A stretch of 64,000 bases of DNA from Parendozoicomonas haliclonae (lineage in GTDB: Bacteria; Pseudomonadota; Gammaproteobacteria; Pseudomonadales; Endozoicomonadaceae). Positions within the stretch are counted from its first letter, which is position 1, and each line of letters starts with the position of its first letter. Made by a program: the position numbers and the translations under genes. Below the pieces are notes generated by a model. That model was not told the DNA's origin and did not search any database. It saw only the letters and a program-made list of their open reading frames with translations. Where the stretch lies: contig NZ_FWPT01000005.1 in assembly GCF_900174585.1 (NCBI RefSeq), positions 186,001 to 250,000 on the forward strand. The letters run 5' to 3'. Positions 54,925-63,640 of this stretch are shown one piece after another.

Positions 54925-55356
54925 ATGTTGGGATTACTGGTGTTGCTGGTATTGACCCTGAGAGTCTGCTGGACCGATGGGCGATACCGGCACATCAGTA
55001 ACTGGCTGGTGATGGCGGTTGCCATCACCGTCATTGTGATCAACGGTTTTAGCCATCCCCCATGGTCATCGTTAGGGTTGCTGACTCTGGCGACAGGTGT
55101 CCTGTACGCAGCAGGGATAATGGCCGGTGGTGACGCAAAACTGATACTCGCTTATTTCTGCGGTATCAGCTCCTCTCTTTGGCTTGATGTCTTTGTGGTG
55201 ATGGCAATGCTAGGCGGCCTTCTGGCGTTTATTAGCCTCGCTTATGGCGGGTTGCATCGTGATCTGGCCGGCGTACGCAGACGCGGCATTCCCTACGGTA
55301 TCGCTATCGGGCTCTCCGGCATGCTGGGGGTGATAGCTTCGACAGTGACGGTTTAG
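54925..55356 (+). CDS. tadV: Flp prepilin peptidase (TadV/CpaA)
   Basis: A 143-residue polytopic aspartic peptidase (A24 family) that removes the Flp leader. The catalytic aspartates are Asp18 in CWTDGRYRHISNW and Asp70 in AGGDAKLILAY (the GxGD-like site reads GGD). Several hydrophobic helices make up the rest. It starts seven bases after flp ends. Its stop codon (TAG at 55354-55356) lies inside the first unit of a five-copy 15-bp tandem repeat. Confidence 0.9.
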   Translation: MLGLLVLLVLTLRVCWTDGRYRHISNWLVMAVAITVIVINGFSHPPWSSLGLLTLATGVLYAAGIMAGGDAKLILAYFCGISSSLWLDVFVVMAMLGGLLAFISLAYGGLHRDLAGVRRRGIPYGIAIGLSGMLGVIASTVTV

Positions 55357-55425
55357 ATAGTGGCTGTTTAGATAGTGACAGTTTAGATAGTGACAGTTTA
55401 GATAGTGACAGTTTAGATAGCGGCG
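55351..55425 (+). repeat. Five 15-bp tandem repeats carrying in-frame TAG codons
   Basis: Units start at 55351, 55366, 55381, 55396 and 55411; consensus GTTTAGATAGTGACA. Three units are identical or nearly so and the outer ones diverge at the ends. Because the unit length is a multiple of three, each unit puts a TAG in the tadV reading frame. The 145-base gap to rcpC holds only this array and an AT-rich stretch. Confidence 0.95.
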
Positions 55426-55501
55426 GCCTGAACCTCTCTGCTCGTGCGTTGCCTCAGAACACAGGCATAGATTATTGGATTGATCAGAACAGGGTAAGGT
55501 T

Positions 55502-56320
55502 ATGCGACGGGGATGGCTTCTGGTTCCAGCTTTTATTATTTCAGCAATCGCGCTGATGGGTTTGTTAAGTGATGGTGAGCCGCAAACCTGCCAGAGTGAA
55601 GCCGGAGCTGATAACGGTTCAGACGCAGTGATCCTTCTGGTCAGTGCCCGGGAGCTTAACCGGGGGCAAGCCTTTCATCCCGAAGATATCATCCAGCGTA
55701 AGATTCCCGGATCCGCATCATCCTCTGAATCGGGTCAATCCCTATCACACCCGCTCACTGCTTCTCAGCTTACGGCCTTGCCCGCCGACGCCATCTGGGC
55801 GGAACAGTTGCCCGCCGGAACACCACTGACCCGCAGTCACCTGTTAACCCCGAACGAGCCGGGTTATGCCGCCGCTGCGGAGATTCGTCATCGTATTGCT
55901 TATCTGCTGACTATTGATCGTCAGCGGGTGACGGAACAGAACATCCGACCCGGCGACCGTGTCGATATCACCCTGATTGGAATGGCTGACAAGCATCTGG
56001 CCAAGTCCCCCCATACAGGTGCTTCACCGCGCTTGTCAGCAACAACTGTTGTTTCCGGTGTGCAGCTGCTGGAAATGAAGATTCCAGATTATTCACTGGA
56101 TACCAGTACCCCTGCGACGTTATTGCTGTCTCTGGCGCCGGAAGAGATGAAAAAGCTGATGCTGGCCCGTCATGCCGGTGTGCTGGAAGTGACACCCAGC
56201 AGCCCGGTCGCAACCGAGGCCATGGTGCTTAAGGAAGTCTTTCCCCAACATGCCGGGGTGACTGAGCTAAGAGGTGAGCGCAGTTCAGGAAGCAGCCATC
56301 AGGCACGGGGGGATAACTAA
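55502..56320 (+). CDS. rcpC: Flp pilus assembly protein RcpC/CpaB
   Basis: A 272-residue protein with a single N-terminal membrane helix or signal (WLLVPAFIISAIALMGLLS) and a periplasmic part containing a SAF domain (VILLVSARELNRGQAFHPED, with ADAIWAEQLPAGTPLTRSHL) followed by an RcpC-type domain (VTEQNIRPGDRVDITLIG). It is thought to help secretin assembly in the periplasm. The stop overlaps the rcpA start by one base. Membership in the family is supported by both domain content and position. Confidence 0.9.
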   Translation: MRRGWLLVPAFIISAIALMGLLSDGEPQTCQSEAGADNGSDAVILLVSARELNRGQAFHPEDIIQRKIPGSASSSESGQSLSHPLTASQLTALPADAIWAEQLPAGTPLTRSHLLTPNEPGYAAAAEIRHRIAYLLTIDRQRVTEQNIRPGDRVDITLIGMADKHLAKSPHTGASPRLSATTVVSGVQLLEMKIPDYSLDTSTPATLLLSLAPEEMKKLMLARHAGVLEVTPSSPVATEAMVLKEVFPQHAGVTELRGERSSGSSHQARGDN

Positions 56321-57690
56321 TGACCCCTTATCGAATCGTTGCGCTAGTGAAAAGCCTGATGATGCTGTTGTGCGCGCTTGTGGCTATGGCCGCAAAGGCA
56401 GCGGATAACAATCTCTATCTGGATGTCCATAAGGCCGAGATGCTGCACTACAGCGGTCTGATTGATACCGTGTTTGTGGCTGACCCGCAGATTGCCGATT
56501 ATCGGGTCATCAATAACAATCGGCTGGTTGTTTATGGCAAGCAGCCAGGCAGCACTTCACTGCTGGTCACCGATGCCAAGGGCAATCAACTGGATCAGCG
56601 CACGCTGGTAGTAACCAATAATCTCTCCTCTGTTAAGGCCCAGTTGAAACTGCGCTTCCCGGATGCGGATATTGCTTTGACCACGGTCGGTGATCAGGTG
56701 GTTCTGAGTGGAACGGTTGCATCCGATGATGTCAGTCAGGACGTTTATAAGCTAACCGGCCAGCTGCTCGGCAAAAAATATAAGGAAGATAAATTTGCCT
56801 GGAAGGAAGGCGGGGACGATAACCAGATCAGCTTTATGACCCGTTACACCTACGAGGGGCTGGTGAATAACCTGCAGGTGGATGCGGTTAAACAGCTCAA
56901 CGTTAAACTCACTATTGCCGAAGTCTCCCACTCTTTTATCCGTCAGCTGGGCGTGAAGTTCGGCTCATTGCTGGGTGAGGGCGATGGCGCCAAGTTTATT
57001 GGTAATGGTCAGTTCTTTAACCGGCTCGGGCATCTGAACTCTTCATCGATTGGTCGGTTTATTTCTGCGGCGGATGATGATGCCATGGGGCAGATTCTGG
57101 CGGAGCCCAACCTTTCGGTTCTGTCTGGTGAAACCGCCTCATTTCTGGCCGGTGGTGAGATGCCTATCATCACCTACGTCGAAGGTTCCCAGAATATTCA
57201 CTACAAGGAGTTTGGGGTTCGGCTGACGCTGGCTGCCAAGGTGCATAAGGATTCCACCATCAACCTCTCGGTAGAGCCAGAAGTCAGCTCGGTGGATGTG
57301 AGCAAGAGCAACAACAAGCTCGACCTGCCCGCGTTTAAAACCCGCCGTACCCGAACCACCATTCAGCTGGCCGATGGGGAAAGCTTTGTGCTGGGTGGTC
57401 TGATAAGTGCCGAGGATCGGGATGCGCTCTCTAAGGTTCCGTTTGCCGGTGATATTCCCATTCTTGGCGCGGCTTTCCGTCATACCGATAACCAGCGGCA
57501 GAAAACGGAGCTGATCATTGTTGCTACCGTCAACCTGGTGAAGCCGGTAAAGGCGGGCAGTATCCAACTGCCACAGATGAACCGTGTTGATAGCCTGCTG
57601 CGTTATTTCAATCTGGATAGTCGCAAGGAGCAACCTGCCGTCTCCGCTCAGGCCCATAGCATTCTGGCCACTGGAGGGTTCAAGCAATGA
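56320..57690 (+). CDS. rcpA: Flp pilus secretin RcpA/CpaC
   Basis: A 456-residue outer-membrane secretin. A signal peptide (LMMLLCALVAMAAKAAD) is followed by an N-terminal pilus-assembly domain (LYLDVHKAEMLHYSGLIDTV, VYGKQPGSTSLLVTDAKG), a BON/N1-like region and the secretin core with LAEPNLSVLSGETASFLAGG and FGVRLTLAAKVHKDSTINLS, ending with TRRTRTTIQLADGESFVLGG and LGAAFRHTDNQRQKTELIIV. It forms the channel through which the Flp pilus passes. The start overlaps the rcpC stop. Confidence 0.95.
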   Translation: MTPYRIVALVKSLMMLLCALVAMAAKAADNNLYLDVHKAEMLHYSGLIDTVFVADPQIADYRVINNNRLVVYGKQPGSTSLLVTDAKGNQLDQRTLVVTNNLSSVKAQLKLRFPDADIALTTVGDQVVLSGTVASDDVSQDVYKLTGQLLGKKYKEDKFAWKEGGDDNQISFMTRYTYEGLVNNLQVDAVKQLNVKLTIAEVSHSFIRQLGVKFGSLLGEGDGAKFIGNGQFFNRLGHLNSSSIGRFISAADDDAMGQILAEPNLSVLSGETASFLAGGEMPIITYVEGSQNIHYKEFGVRLTLAAKVHKDSTINLSVEPEVSSVDVSKSNNKLDLPAFKTRRTRTTIQLADGESFVLGGLISAEDRDALSKVPFAGDIPILGAAFRHTDNQRQKTELIIVATVNLVKPVKAGSIQLPQMNRVDSLLRYFNLDSRKEQPAVSAQAHSILATGGFKQ

Positions 57691-57923
57691 TGCGCTCTCA
57701 CCCTCTTAATTATTTAAAGCGAATCCTCTTGTGCGCTCTGGTACTGCTGGCAGGTTGTGATGGTCGATTCGTCAATCTGCGTGAGACGCCGGAAAACCTG
57801 ATCGAGTGCCCGCTGTATGAGCCGGCCGCTCGGGTCAATGGTGGTGCCGAACAGATACGTAGCTGTTATCTGGACCGGGCTCGACAGCAGATGTTGGTCA
57901 ATCCGTCTGGGTCGGGAGAGTAA
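57687..57923 (+). CDS. Small lipoprotein of the Tad cluster
   Basis: A 78-residue protein with a type II signal (LLCALVLLAGC; lipidated Cys near residue 24) followed by ~54 polar residues (DGRFVNLRETPENLIECPLY, then two further cysteines). It overlaps rcpA by four bases and abuts tadZ. Its place between the secretin and tadZ is that of small pilotin-like or RcpB-like proteins in other Tad clusters, so a secretin-assembly lipoprotein is the natural guess. No family name is certain. Confidence 0.75.
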   Translation: MMRSHPLNYLKRILLCALVLLAGCDGRFVNLRETPENLIECPLYEPAARVNGGAEQIRSCYLDRARQQMLVNPSGSGE

Positions 57924-57925
57924 CC

Positions 57926-59170
57926 ATGCTGGATTTTGATGATCTGAAAAGCGACGGCTCGACTGACAGTAAACTGCTGGATCGAGGATCCATACAGTTG
58001 ATCTATCAGAGTGAACAGTGCCTGCAGACGGTGCGGGAAGCTCTGGCCAGTGAAGGGCTTGCTGACCCGGAAACACTGAGTGGTGAGTTAATGGCCTGCT
58101 TTGATCAGCTGGCCGGCAGTCAGGCTCAGCTGGTTATTGTCGAGGCTGGCAATATGACATCTACGGACCTCACGTCAGATAATCTGAGTGAGCAGCTAAA
58201 GCTGTTACGTCGTCTATTGCCTAATCAATGTGCCATTATCCTACTCGGTGAAGATAACCGTATCAGCATTGAACGACAGTGGCGGCGCAGAGGTATTCGC
58301 TATCTCTACTGGCCGGCGACGCGAGATGACCTGATAGAGCTGGTTCGTGAGTGTCTCGCTCCCACTGCAACTCGTTCTACCCACAGCGCGTTGCGTATTG
58401 GCATTGTCGGAGCCAAGGGTGGTGCAGGCTGCAGCTTTCTGGCGGCACAGCTGGCCAGGGCGCTGGCGGTTGAGACCGGTCAGCCGGGTCTGCTGGTGGA
58501 TCATGCGGAAAACGGCAGTAATCTGCATGTCATGCTCGGCCAGTCGGAGCTGGAAGCCCGCAGTCGTGAAACCCGCACATCCTTGAGCGGTGAGCCAATA
58601 CTGGACTTTGTCACCGCCAGCAGCCTGCAGATTCGTATATCACAACATTTGAACTACCTCGGCAGCGGGGCTTCGGAGCTCAACCGACAAGCCGTTGATC
58701 TGCTGGCCTGGGATAACAGTTTTGTGGTGGAAGATGGCGGCTCTCTGCTGCTCAGCCATAACCCGGAGTGGCTGAGCAGTCTTAATATTGTTTTGCTGAT
58801 AATTCCTGCGACACTATCAGGACTTGCCCAGGGGCGCCTGTTTCTGGAGCAATTGCAGAACGAATACGCCGATGGAGAACGAAACCCGCGCTGTATTCTG
58901 GTTCTTAATCATAATCAGCCGGGCCGCCAGATCACCCGCCAGCTGGCCGAGCAGTATTTCAAACGCACGCTGCAGGCGGAACTGCCGTGGATTGATCGTT
59001 GTGAAGATTGGTTGATCACCGGGACTTTGCCGGAGTCTGGTTGTCCAAAACTGGCTGCACCCTTGAATGATCTGGCTCGCACATTGCTGGGTAAGACGCA
59101 GCGTGATGAATCCCTGTTCAACCGGCTATTGCACTGGCTTCCTGAATCCTGGAGCAGGAGGCTGGGCTGA
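57926..59170 (+). CDS. tadZ: Pilus localisation ATPase-like protein TadZ/CpaE
   Basis: A 414-residue MinD/ParA-like protein that directs the Tad machinery to its place in the cell. An N-terminal receiver-like domain (~15-145; VIVEAGN, LIELVRECL) precedes the ParA-like domain. The deviant Walker A is degenerate: residues 164-170 read KGGAGCS, with Cys169 where ParA/MinD have Lys. LLVDHAENGSNLHVMLG replaces the usual switch-I Asp region. TadZ proteins often have atypical nucleotide sites. The stop overlaps the tadA start. Confidence 0.9.
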   Translation: MLDFDDLKSDGSTDSKLLDRGSIQLIYQSEQCLQTVREALASEGLADPETLSGELMACFDQLAGSQAQLVIVEAGNMTSTDLTSDNLSEQLKLLRRLLPNQCAIILLGEDNRISIERQWRRRGIRYLYWPATRDDLIELVRECLAPTATRSTHSALRIGIVGAKGGAGCSFLAAQLARALAVETGQPGLLVDHAENGSNLHVMLGQSELEARSRETRTSLSGEPILDFVTASSLQIRISQHLNYLGSGASELNRQAVDLLAWDNSFVVEDGGSLLLSHNPEWLSSLNIVLLIIPATLSGLAQGRLFLEQLQNEYADGERNPRCILVLNHNQPGRQITRQLAEQYFKRTLQAELPWIDRCEDWLITGTLPESGCPKLAAPLNDLARTLLGKTQRDESLFNRLLHWLPESWSRRLG

Positions 59171-60549
59171 TGAACCGGCAGAGTTCCACTCAATCTACGA
59201 GTACGCCATCTCAGGGCGCTGGTGGGGCAGCAGCTTCAGCAGCGGATAACGCGGTTTTCCAGAGCCTGTTTCTTAAGATTCGCAGCCAGATTATGGAAGC
59301 CTTGGATGCGGAAACGGTGGTGAATCTTCCGCCGGAGGTGCTCACCCGACAGATACGCTCAGCTATCGATACGCTGGCAGAACAGGAAAGCAGTCGTTTA
59401 CCCGCCCACCTTCGCGCTGATTTCACCCGTCGGCTGGTTGATGAGATAACCGGCCTGGGCCCTCTACAGCCGCTGCTTGATGATCCTGATATCGCCGACA
59501 TTATGGTGAATGGCCCTGATTGCGTTTATGTCGAGCGGGGCGGGCGTCTTGAGAAGACGATGGTCACCTTTATTGATGATCGTCAGCTCCAGACCATTGC
59601 CCGCCGGATTGCCGTTGATGCCGGTCGTCGTGTTGATGAGTCTACGCCCATGTGTGATGCCCGTTTGCCGGATGGCAGCCGGGTCAATATTGCTATTCCT
59701 CCCGTGGCTCTTGATGGGGCGATTATTTCTATTCGTAAGTTCAGCGTCCGGGCTGTGGGCTTCAAGGACCTGGTCGGCTATGAGAGTCTGTCCCAGGCTA
59801 TGGCCAGAGTGCTGGCGATATCAGCTCGTTGTCGTCTCAATATTATTATTTCCGGTGGTACCGGTTCGGGAAAGACCACACTGCTGAATGCCTTGTCCAG
59901 CCAGATTGCCGAAACCGAGCGCATTATCACTATTGAAGATGCTGCCGAGCTACAGCTGCAGCAGCCCCATGTCGTTCGTATGGAAACCCGGCCGGCGGGT
60001 ACTGAGAATACGGGTGCGATTACCGCTCGGGATCTGGTGATTAATGCCCTGCGGATGCGTCCGGACCGGATCATTATCGGTGAGTGCCGGGGGGCGGAAG
60101 CCTTTGAAATGCTGCAGGCGATGAATACCGGTCACGATGGTTCCATGTCCACCCTCCACGCCAATACCCCTAGGGATGCGCTGGCACGGATGGAAAGTAT
60201 GGTGATGATGGCGGTGCCCAGCCTCCCGGTGTCCGCCATTCGTCGCAATATTGCCAGTGCCGTTGATCTGATTGTGCAGGTTTCCCGTCTGCACAACGGC
60301 AGTCGTAAAGTGATGAGCGTCTGTGAGGTGATGGGGATTGAAGGGGACAGTATTGTTCTCGAAGAGATTTTTTCCTTTGAGTTGCTGCCGCAGCAGAGCG
60401 GTCAGCAAGAGCTACAGGGGCGCTTCAACTGCCACGGACTTCTGAATCGCTCGGTCCTGACCAGAAAATCCCTGTTTTTTGGTATGGAATCGGTGCTGGC
60501 CGCCATCTTTGATGATCAGGCTAGAACCTCAGGTACGGGGGCAGGGTGA
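59170..60549 (+). CDS. tadA: Flp pilus assembly ATPase TadA/CpaF
   Basis: A 459-residue hexameric secretion ATPase of the CpaF group. An N-terminal domain with DEITGLGPLQPLLDDPDIAD and IMVNGPDCVYVERGG precedes the P-loop GGTGSGKTT at 229-237 (Lys235), then TIEDAAELQLQQPHVVRMET with the Asp/Glu boxes, RPDRIIIGECRGAEAFEMLQ (Walker B region) and the His box GHDGSMSTLHANTPRDALAR. It powers pilus extension and possibly retraction. It overlaps tadZ by one base and tadB at its end. Confidence 0.96.
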   Translation: MNRQSSTQSTSTPSQGAGGAAASAADNAVFQSLFLKIRSQIMEALDAETVVNLPPEVLTRQIRSAIDTLAEQESSRLPAHLRADFTRRLVDEITGLGPLQPLLDDPDIADIMVNGPDCVYVERGGRLEKTMVTFIDDRQLQTIARRIAVDAGRRVDESTPMCDARLPDGSRVNIAIPPVALDGAIISIRKFSVRAVGFKDLVGYESLSQAMARVLAISARCRLNIIISGGTGSGKTTLLNALSSQIAETERIITIEDAAELQLQQPHVVRMETRPAGTENTGAITARDLVINALRMRPDRIIIGECRGAEAFEMLQAMNTGHDGSMSTLHANTPRDALARMESMVMMAVPSLPVSAIRRNIASAVDLIVQVSRLHNGSRKVMSVCEVMGIEGDSIVLEEIFSFELLPQQSGQQELQGRFNCHGLLNRSVLTRKSLFFGMESVLAAIFDDQARTSGTGAG

Positions 60550-61472
60550 TGGGCAGTCCTCTGGTTATGTTCTGTGCCCTTGGTGTGGGGATTGTGCTGG
60601 CGGTGATTGCCTGCTGGCCTGTCCGGAAGCTGCCGTCATTTCTCCAGAATGATAATGAGAATATGGCGGCCAGCGAGCAGAAGTCGGCCCTCGATCTCCG
60701 AACATTGGGAGCAGGAGGCTTCTCGGTACAACTGCAAAGCTATCGGGAAACGCTGGGTACTTTTCTTGGGGAACGGCTGGTATTCAAGGTCACCCTTGCA
60801 GGTATAAGCCTGCTGGCCGGTTGTTATTTGCTGCATCAACAGTGGTCGGTGCTGCCATTGTGGCTGTTATCTTTACTGGTCTGCTCCGCAGCGTTGATCG
60901 GTACGCTTATTTTTGCCAGGGTCTGGAAAAAACGACAGTTTGAGGCCGGGTTTGCCGATGCTCTGAACCTGATAGCCGGAGCCGTCAGCACTGGCGAAAC
61001 TCTGAATAATGCCATTAGTTATGCCGGACAAACCTTGGAGGGCATTGTCGGTCATGCTTTTCGCCGGATGGGACAGGAGATGGCGGTAGGTCAACCGGCC
61101 GACGAGGTGCTGATGCGGGCCTGTCAGCGCTTTCCTTATCCGCAGTTTCTGTTTTTTGCCCTTGCTGTAAGGGCCAATATCAGCCGGGGTGGCCAGCTCA
61201 ATGACGTACTGAAAAGTCTGAGTCGGGTGATGTTTAACAGCCGGTCACTGGATAAAAAGAAAATGGCGATGACGGCTGAGGCGCGCCTGTCGGCCAAAAT
61301 TGTTGGTGCTATCCCGCTGATTTTTCTGGTGATCATGAAAGTGATTATGCCGTTGGATTTTGACTATGTGATGTTCAATCCAGAAGGTAAACCCATTCTT
61401 TATTACGTGCTGGGCAGTGAACTGTTGGGTGCAGCGATTATCTGGAAGCTGATGCGCGGGGTGGATAGCTGA
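60549..61472 (+). CDS. tadB: Flp pilus inner-membrane platform protein TadB
   Basis: A 307-residue polytopic protein of the type II/IV secretion F family (T2SSF). Membrane helices lie at the N-terminus (VMFCALGVGIVLAVIACWPV), at ~75-120 and near the C-terminus (ILYYVLGSELLGAAIIWKLM), with the conserved F-domain (GFADALNLIAGAVSTGETLN, ALAVRANISRGGQLNDVLKS) in between. The ATG at 60549 overlaps the tadA stop; an upstream GTG at 60546 would add one residue. Works with TadC as the platform of the pilus. Confidence 0.93.
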   Translation: MGSPLVMFCALGVGIVLAVIACWPVRKLPSFLQNDNENMAASEQKSALDLRTLGAGGFSVQLQSYRETLGTFLGERLVFKVTLAGISLLAGCYLLHQQWSVLPLWLLSLLVCSAALIGTLIFARVWKKRQFEAGFADALNLIAGAVSTGETLNNAISYAGQTLEGIVGHAFRRMGQEMAVGQPADEVLMRACQRFPYPQFLFFALAVRANISRGGQLNDVLKSLSRVMFNSRSLDKKKMAMTAEARLSAKIVGAIPLIFLVIMKVIMPLDFDYVMFNPEGKPILYYVLGSELLGAAIIWKLMRGVDS

Positions 61473-62347
61473 TGGATAAGGTGATGATCTCCGTGGTCGC
61501 ACTGGTTATTGCCATGGTGCTGGTGGCCGGCATAAACAGTTATCTGAAGCAGCAGAGCCGCAAGGTGTGGCTGGGTTTGACCTGGTCACGACGGGTAAGA
61601 GGAGAGGGTTCTAATAGCCTGCTGACATGGTTGGCTTCCCGCCTGACCCAGCCAAGGGATGATATAGAAAAGAAGATTATTGCCGCCGGCTTTTATAACC
61701 GGGCTGTTGTGAGCCATCTGGCCCGCGTCTATTTTCCGGGCAAACTCCTGCTGGCGGTACTGAGCGGGGCAGTGGTTTATCTGGCTTTATCATCTGAGCT
61801 TTCTGACCGTCTGGTTATGATCCTGCTGGTGGCGATTGGCTGGATTCTGTTACCGGATATGTGGCTGGAGCGGCGCAAGAAGAAGCGCACGGTACGGGTA
61901 TCTGGCAATTTGCCTTATTTGCTGGAGTTGATGGCGGTTTGCGTCCAGACCGGCATGACCATTGAAGCCGCTATTGAATATCTCTCCCATGAGCTGAAAG
62001 GCTTTGACCGGGATCTCGCCTATCTGATGGAAATCACCGCTTCCCGGGCAAGGATGTCAGGAACTCAACAGGCCTTGAATGATCTGAGTGAACAGCTGCC
62101 GTCCCGGGAGATGCAGAGCTTTATTCATACTCTGCAGCAAAGCCTGCGTTACGGCAGCTCACTGTTTGTAACCCTGACAACCCAGGCCGGCAATTTACGG
62201 GAAGTGAATATGCTTACGCTGGAAGAGAAGGTGGCCAAGCTGTCCGCCAAGCTCTCGGTACCGCTGATTCTGTTCATTATGTTCCCGCTGGTCATCCTGA
62301 TGACCGCCCCCGGTATTATGAGGATGATGAGCAATGCTGCACTCTAA
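61472..62347 (+). CDS. tadC: Flp pilus inner-membrane platform protein TadC
   Basis: A 291-residue protein of the same F family, with N-terminal helix (VVALVIAMVLVAGINSYL), middle helices (LAVLSGAVVYLALSSELSDR, LVMILLVAIGWILLPDMWLE) and a C-terminal helix (VPLILFIMFPLVILMTAPGI). F-domain motif LLELMAVCVQTGMTIEAAIE at ~148-167 and LHTLQQSLRYGSSLF-like residues near 215-230. It overlaps tadB by one base and tadD by 14 bases. Confidence 0.93.
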   Translation: MDKVMISVVALVIAMVLVAGINSYLKQQSRKVWLGLTWSRRVRGEGSNSLLTWLASRLTQPRDDIEKKIIAAGFYNRAVVSHLARVYFPGKLLLAVLSGAVVYLALSSELSDRLVMILLVAIGWILLPDMWLERRKKKRTVRVSGNLPYLLELMAVCVQTGMTIEAAIEYLSHELKGFDRDLAYLMEITASRARMSGTQQALNDLSEQLPSREMQSFIHTLQQSLRYGSSLFVTLTTQAGNLREVNMLTLEEKVAKLSAKLSVPLILFIMFPLVILMTAPGIMRMMSNAAL

Positions 62348-63137
62348 GGGATTGATTAACCGTTCACTCATTCTGACTGTTCTGGTTTTGGTAGCGGCGC
62401 TATTGAATGGTTGTTCCGCGCTGGGACCCACCCAGAAACCTTCCGAACAGGCCAAGTATCAAGGAGCCAATGAAGCGCTTCTGAAAGCGGCAGATAATCA
62501 TGCCGGTCTGATCGAACTCTATAAAACCCGCATGCAGAAAGGCGAGCCTGCCGAGCGGGATCGTGCCCGGCTTGAGCTGGGGCAGGTCTATCTCGATACC
62601 GGGGATCCGGAATCCACCTTATTTACCATAGAGCCTCTTTTTCTACGTACGGTTGAAAATGGTGAAGGCCGTCCGGATGCCGAAGGCTGGTTGTTGAAAT
62701 CTCGGGCCCAGCTGGCGCTGGGACAACCGACACCGGCCATGGAGTCTATCAAGCAGGCGCTGGCACTGCGTCCCGGTCATCCCCATATTCTGAACCAAAG
62801 TGGTTTAATTTATGCGGAAACCGGCAACTATTCGGAAGCCCGCCAGGCCTTTATCCAGGCCCGTCATGCCATGCTGGATGATCTGACCGTAAAGAATAAT
62901 CTGGCCATGCTCGATATTCTCGAGGAAAACTACAAGGCTGCTATCCAGCGGTTGATGCCTTTGTACACCAGTGGTCAGGCTGATGATCGCATCAAGGCCA
63001 ATCTGACTCTGGCCGTTGTGCGGGCCGGACTGTACCAGGAGTTTCGGACCCTGTGTGGTCAGGGCAAGACCGAACAGGAAACCGCTGCGCTGTTTATGGC
63101 ACTGTCGGAAGCAAAGCCAGCCGCCGGAGTACACTGA
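62334..63137 (+). CDS. tadD: TPR lipoprotein TadD
   Basis: A 267-residue lipoprotein: signal SLILTVLVLVAALLNGC with the lipobox LLNGC, then tetratricopeptide repeats (ARLELGQVYLDTGDPESTLF, GWLLKSRAQLALGQPTPAME, HPHILNQSGLIYAETGNYSE, KNNLAMLDILEENYKAAIQR). TadD is thought to assist outer-membrane assembly of the pilus apparatus. It overlaps tadC by 14 bases and the next gene by one. Confidence 0.92.
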   Translation: MLHSKGLINRSLILTVLVLVAALLNGCSALGPTQKPSEQAKYQGANEALLKAADNHAGLIELYKTRMQKGEPAERDRARLELGQVYLDTGDPESTLFTIEPLFLRTVENGEGRPDAEGWLLKSRAQLALGQPTPAMESIKQALALRPGHPHILNQSGLIYAETGNYSEARQAFIQARHAMLDDLTVKNNLAMLDILEENYKAAIQRLMPLYTSGQADDRIKANLTLAVVRAGLYQEFRTLCGQGKTEQETAALFMALSEAKPAAGVH

Positions 63138-63640
63138 TGCCTGCGCGGCAGCCGTTACGCCAACCTTTACGTCAGGAAGGTATGGTGGCACTGGAAACAG
63201 CTTTGGGGTTGCCGGTGCTGATGTTGGCGATCTTTCTCTGGTGTGAGATGTGTTTTGTTGGTTATGTCAGTGCCATTCTCGATTACACCATCACCGAAAG
63301 CGCACGTCATCTGCGTGCCTATCCCCATGACCATTACCATCAGGCTTTCCACCGGATTATCAATAATGATCAGTCGTTCTGGCGTCACTTCATCGATACG
63401 GAAAGGCTGGTTCTTGAGTCCTGGTATCAGGCTGATATGGATATGCTGTATGAGAGCCACTGTCGGGAGAACACCGGGACTCTCTGTTACACCCAGGAGC
63501 AGAAGGGCAGTCTGATTGCTGTCTATCAGGTCGAGTATCGTTACCGGCCACTGTTTCATATCTTCCGGTTGGGGCGTATCGAAACACCGGTGCTGCGTCG
63601 TGAGGTCATTGCCGTACAGGAGTATGAACGTGGCAGTTAA
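63137..63640 (+). CDS. tadE: Pseudopilin-like TadE
   Basis: A 167-residue protein. A short basic leader (MPARQPLRQPLRQEG) precedes MVALETALGLPVLMLAIFLW, the TadE motif (Gly/Met boundary, Glu at about +5, then a hydrophobic helix), and a periplasmic domain with two cysteines in SHCRENTGTLC. TadE-type pseudopilins are processed by TadV. The ATG at 63137 overlaps the tadD stop; reading further upstream in the frame enters tadD and is not expected to be coding. It overlaps the next gene by 17 bases. Confidence 0.88.
   Translation: MPARQPLRQPLRQEGMVALETALGLPVLMLAIFLWCEMCFVGYVSAILDYTITESARHLRAYPHDHYHQAFHRIINNDQSFWRHFIDTERLVLESWYQADMDMLYESHCRENTGTLCYTQEQKGSLIAVYQVEYRYRPLFHIFRLGRIETPVLRREVIAVQEYERGS

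Noticed and set aside
55351-55425. The tandem repeats as a CRISPR-like array
   Set aside because: Repeats are directly adjacent with no spacers, the unit is only 15 bp, and no cas gene is nearby.
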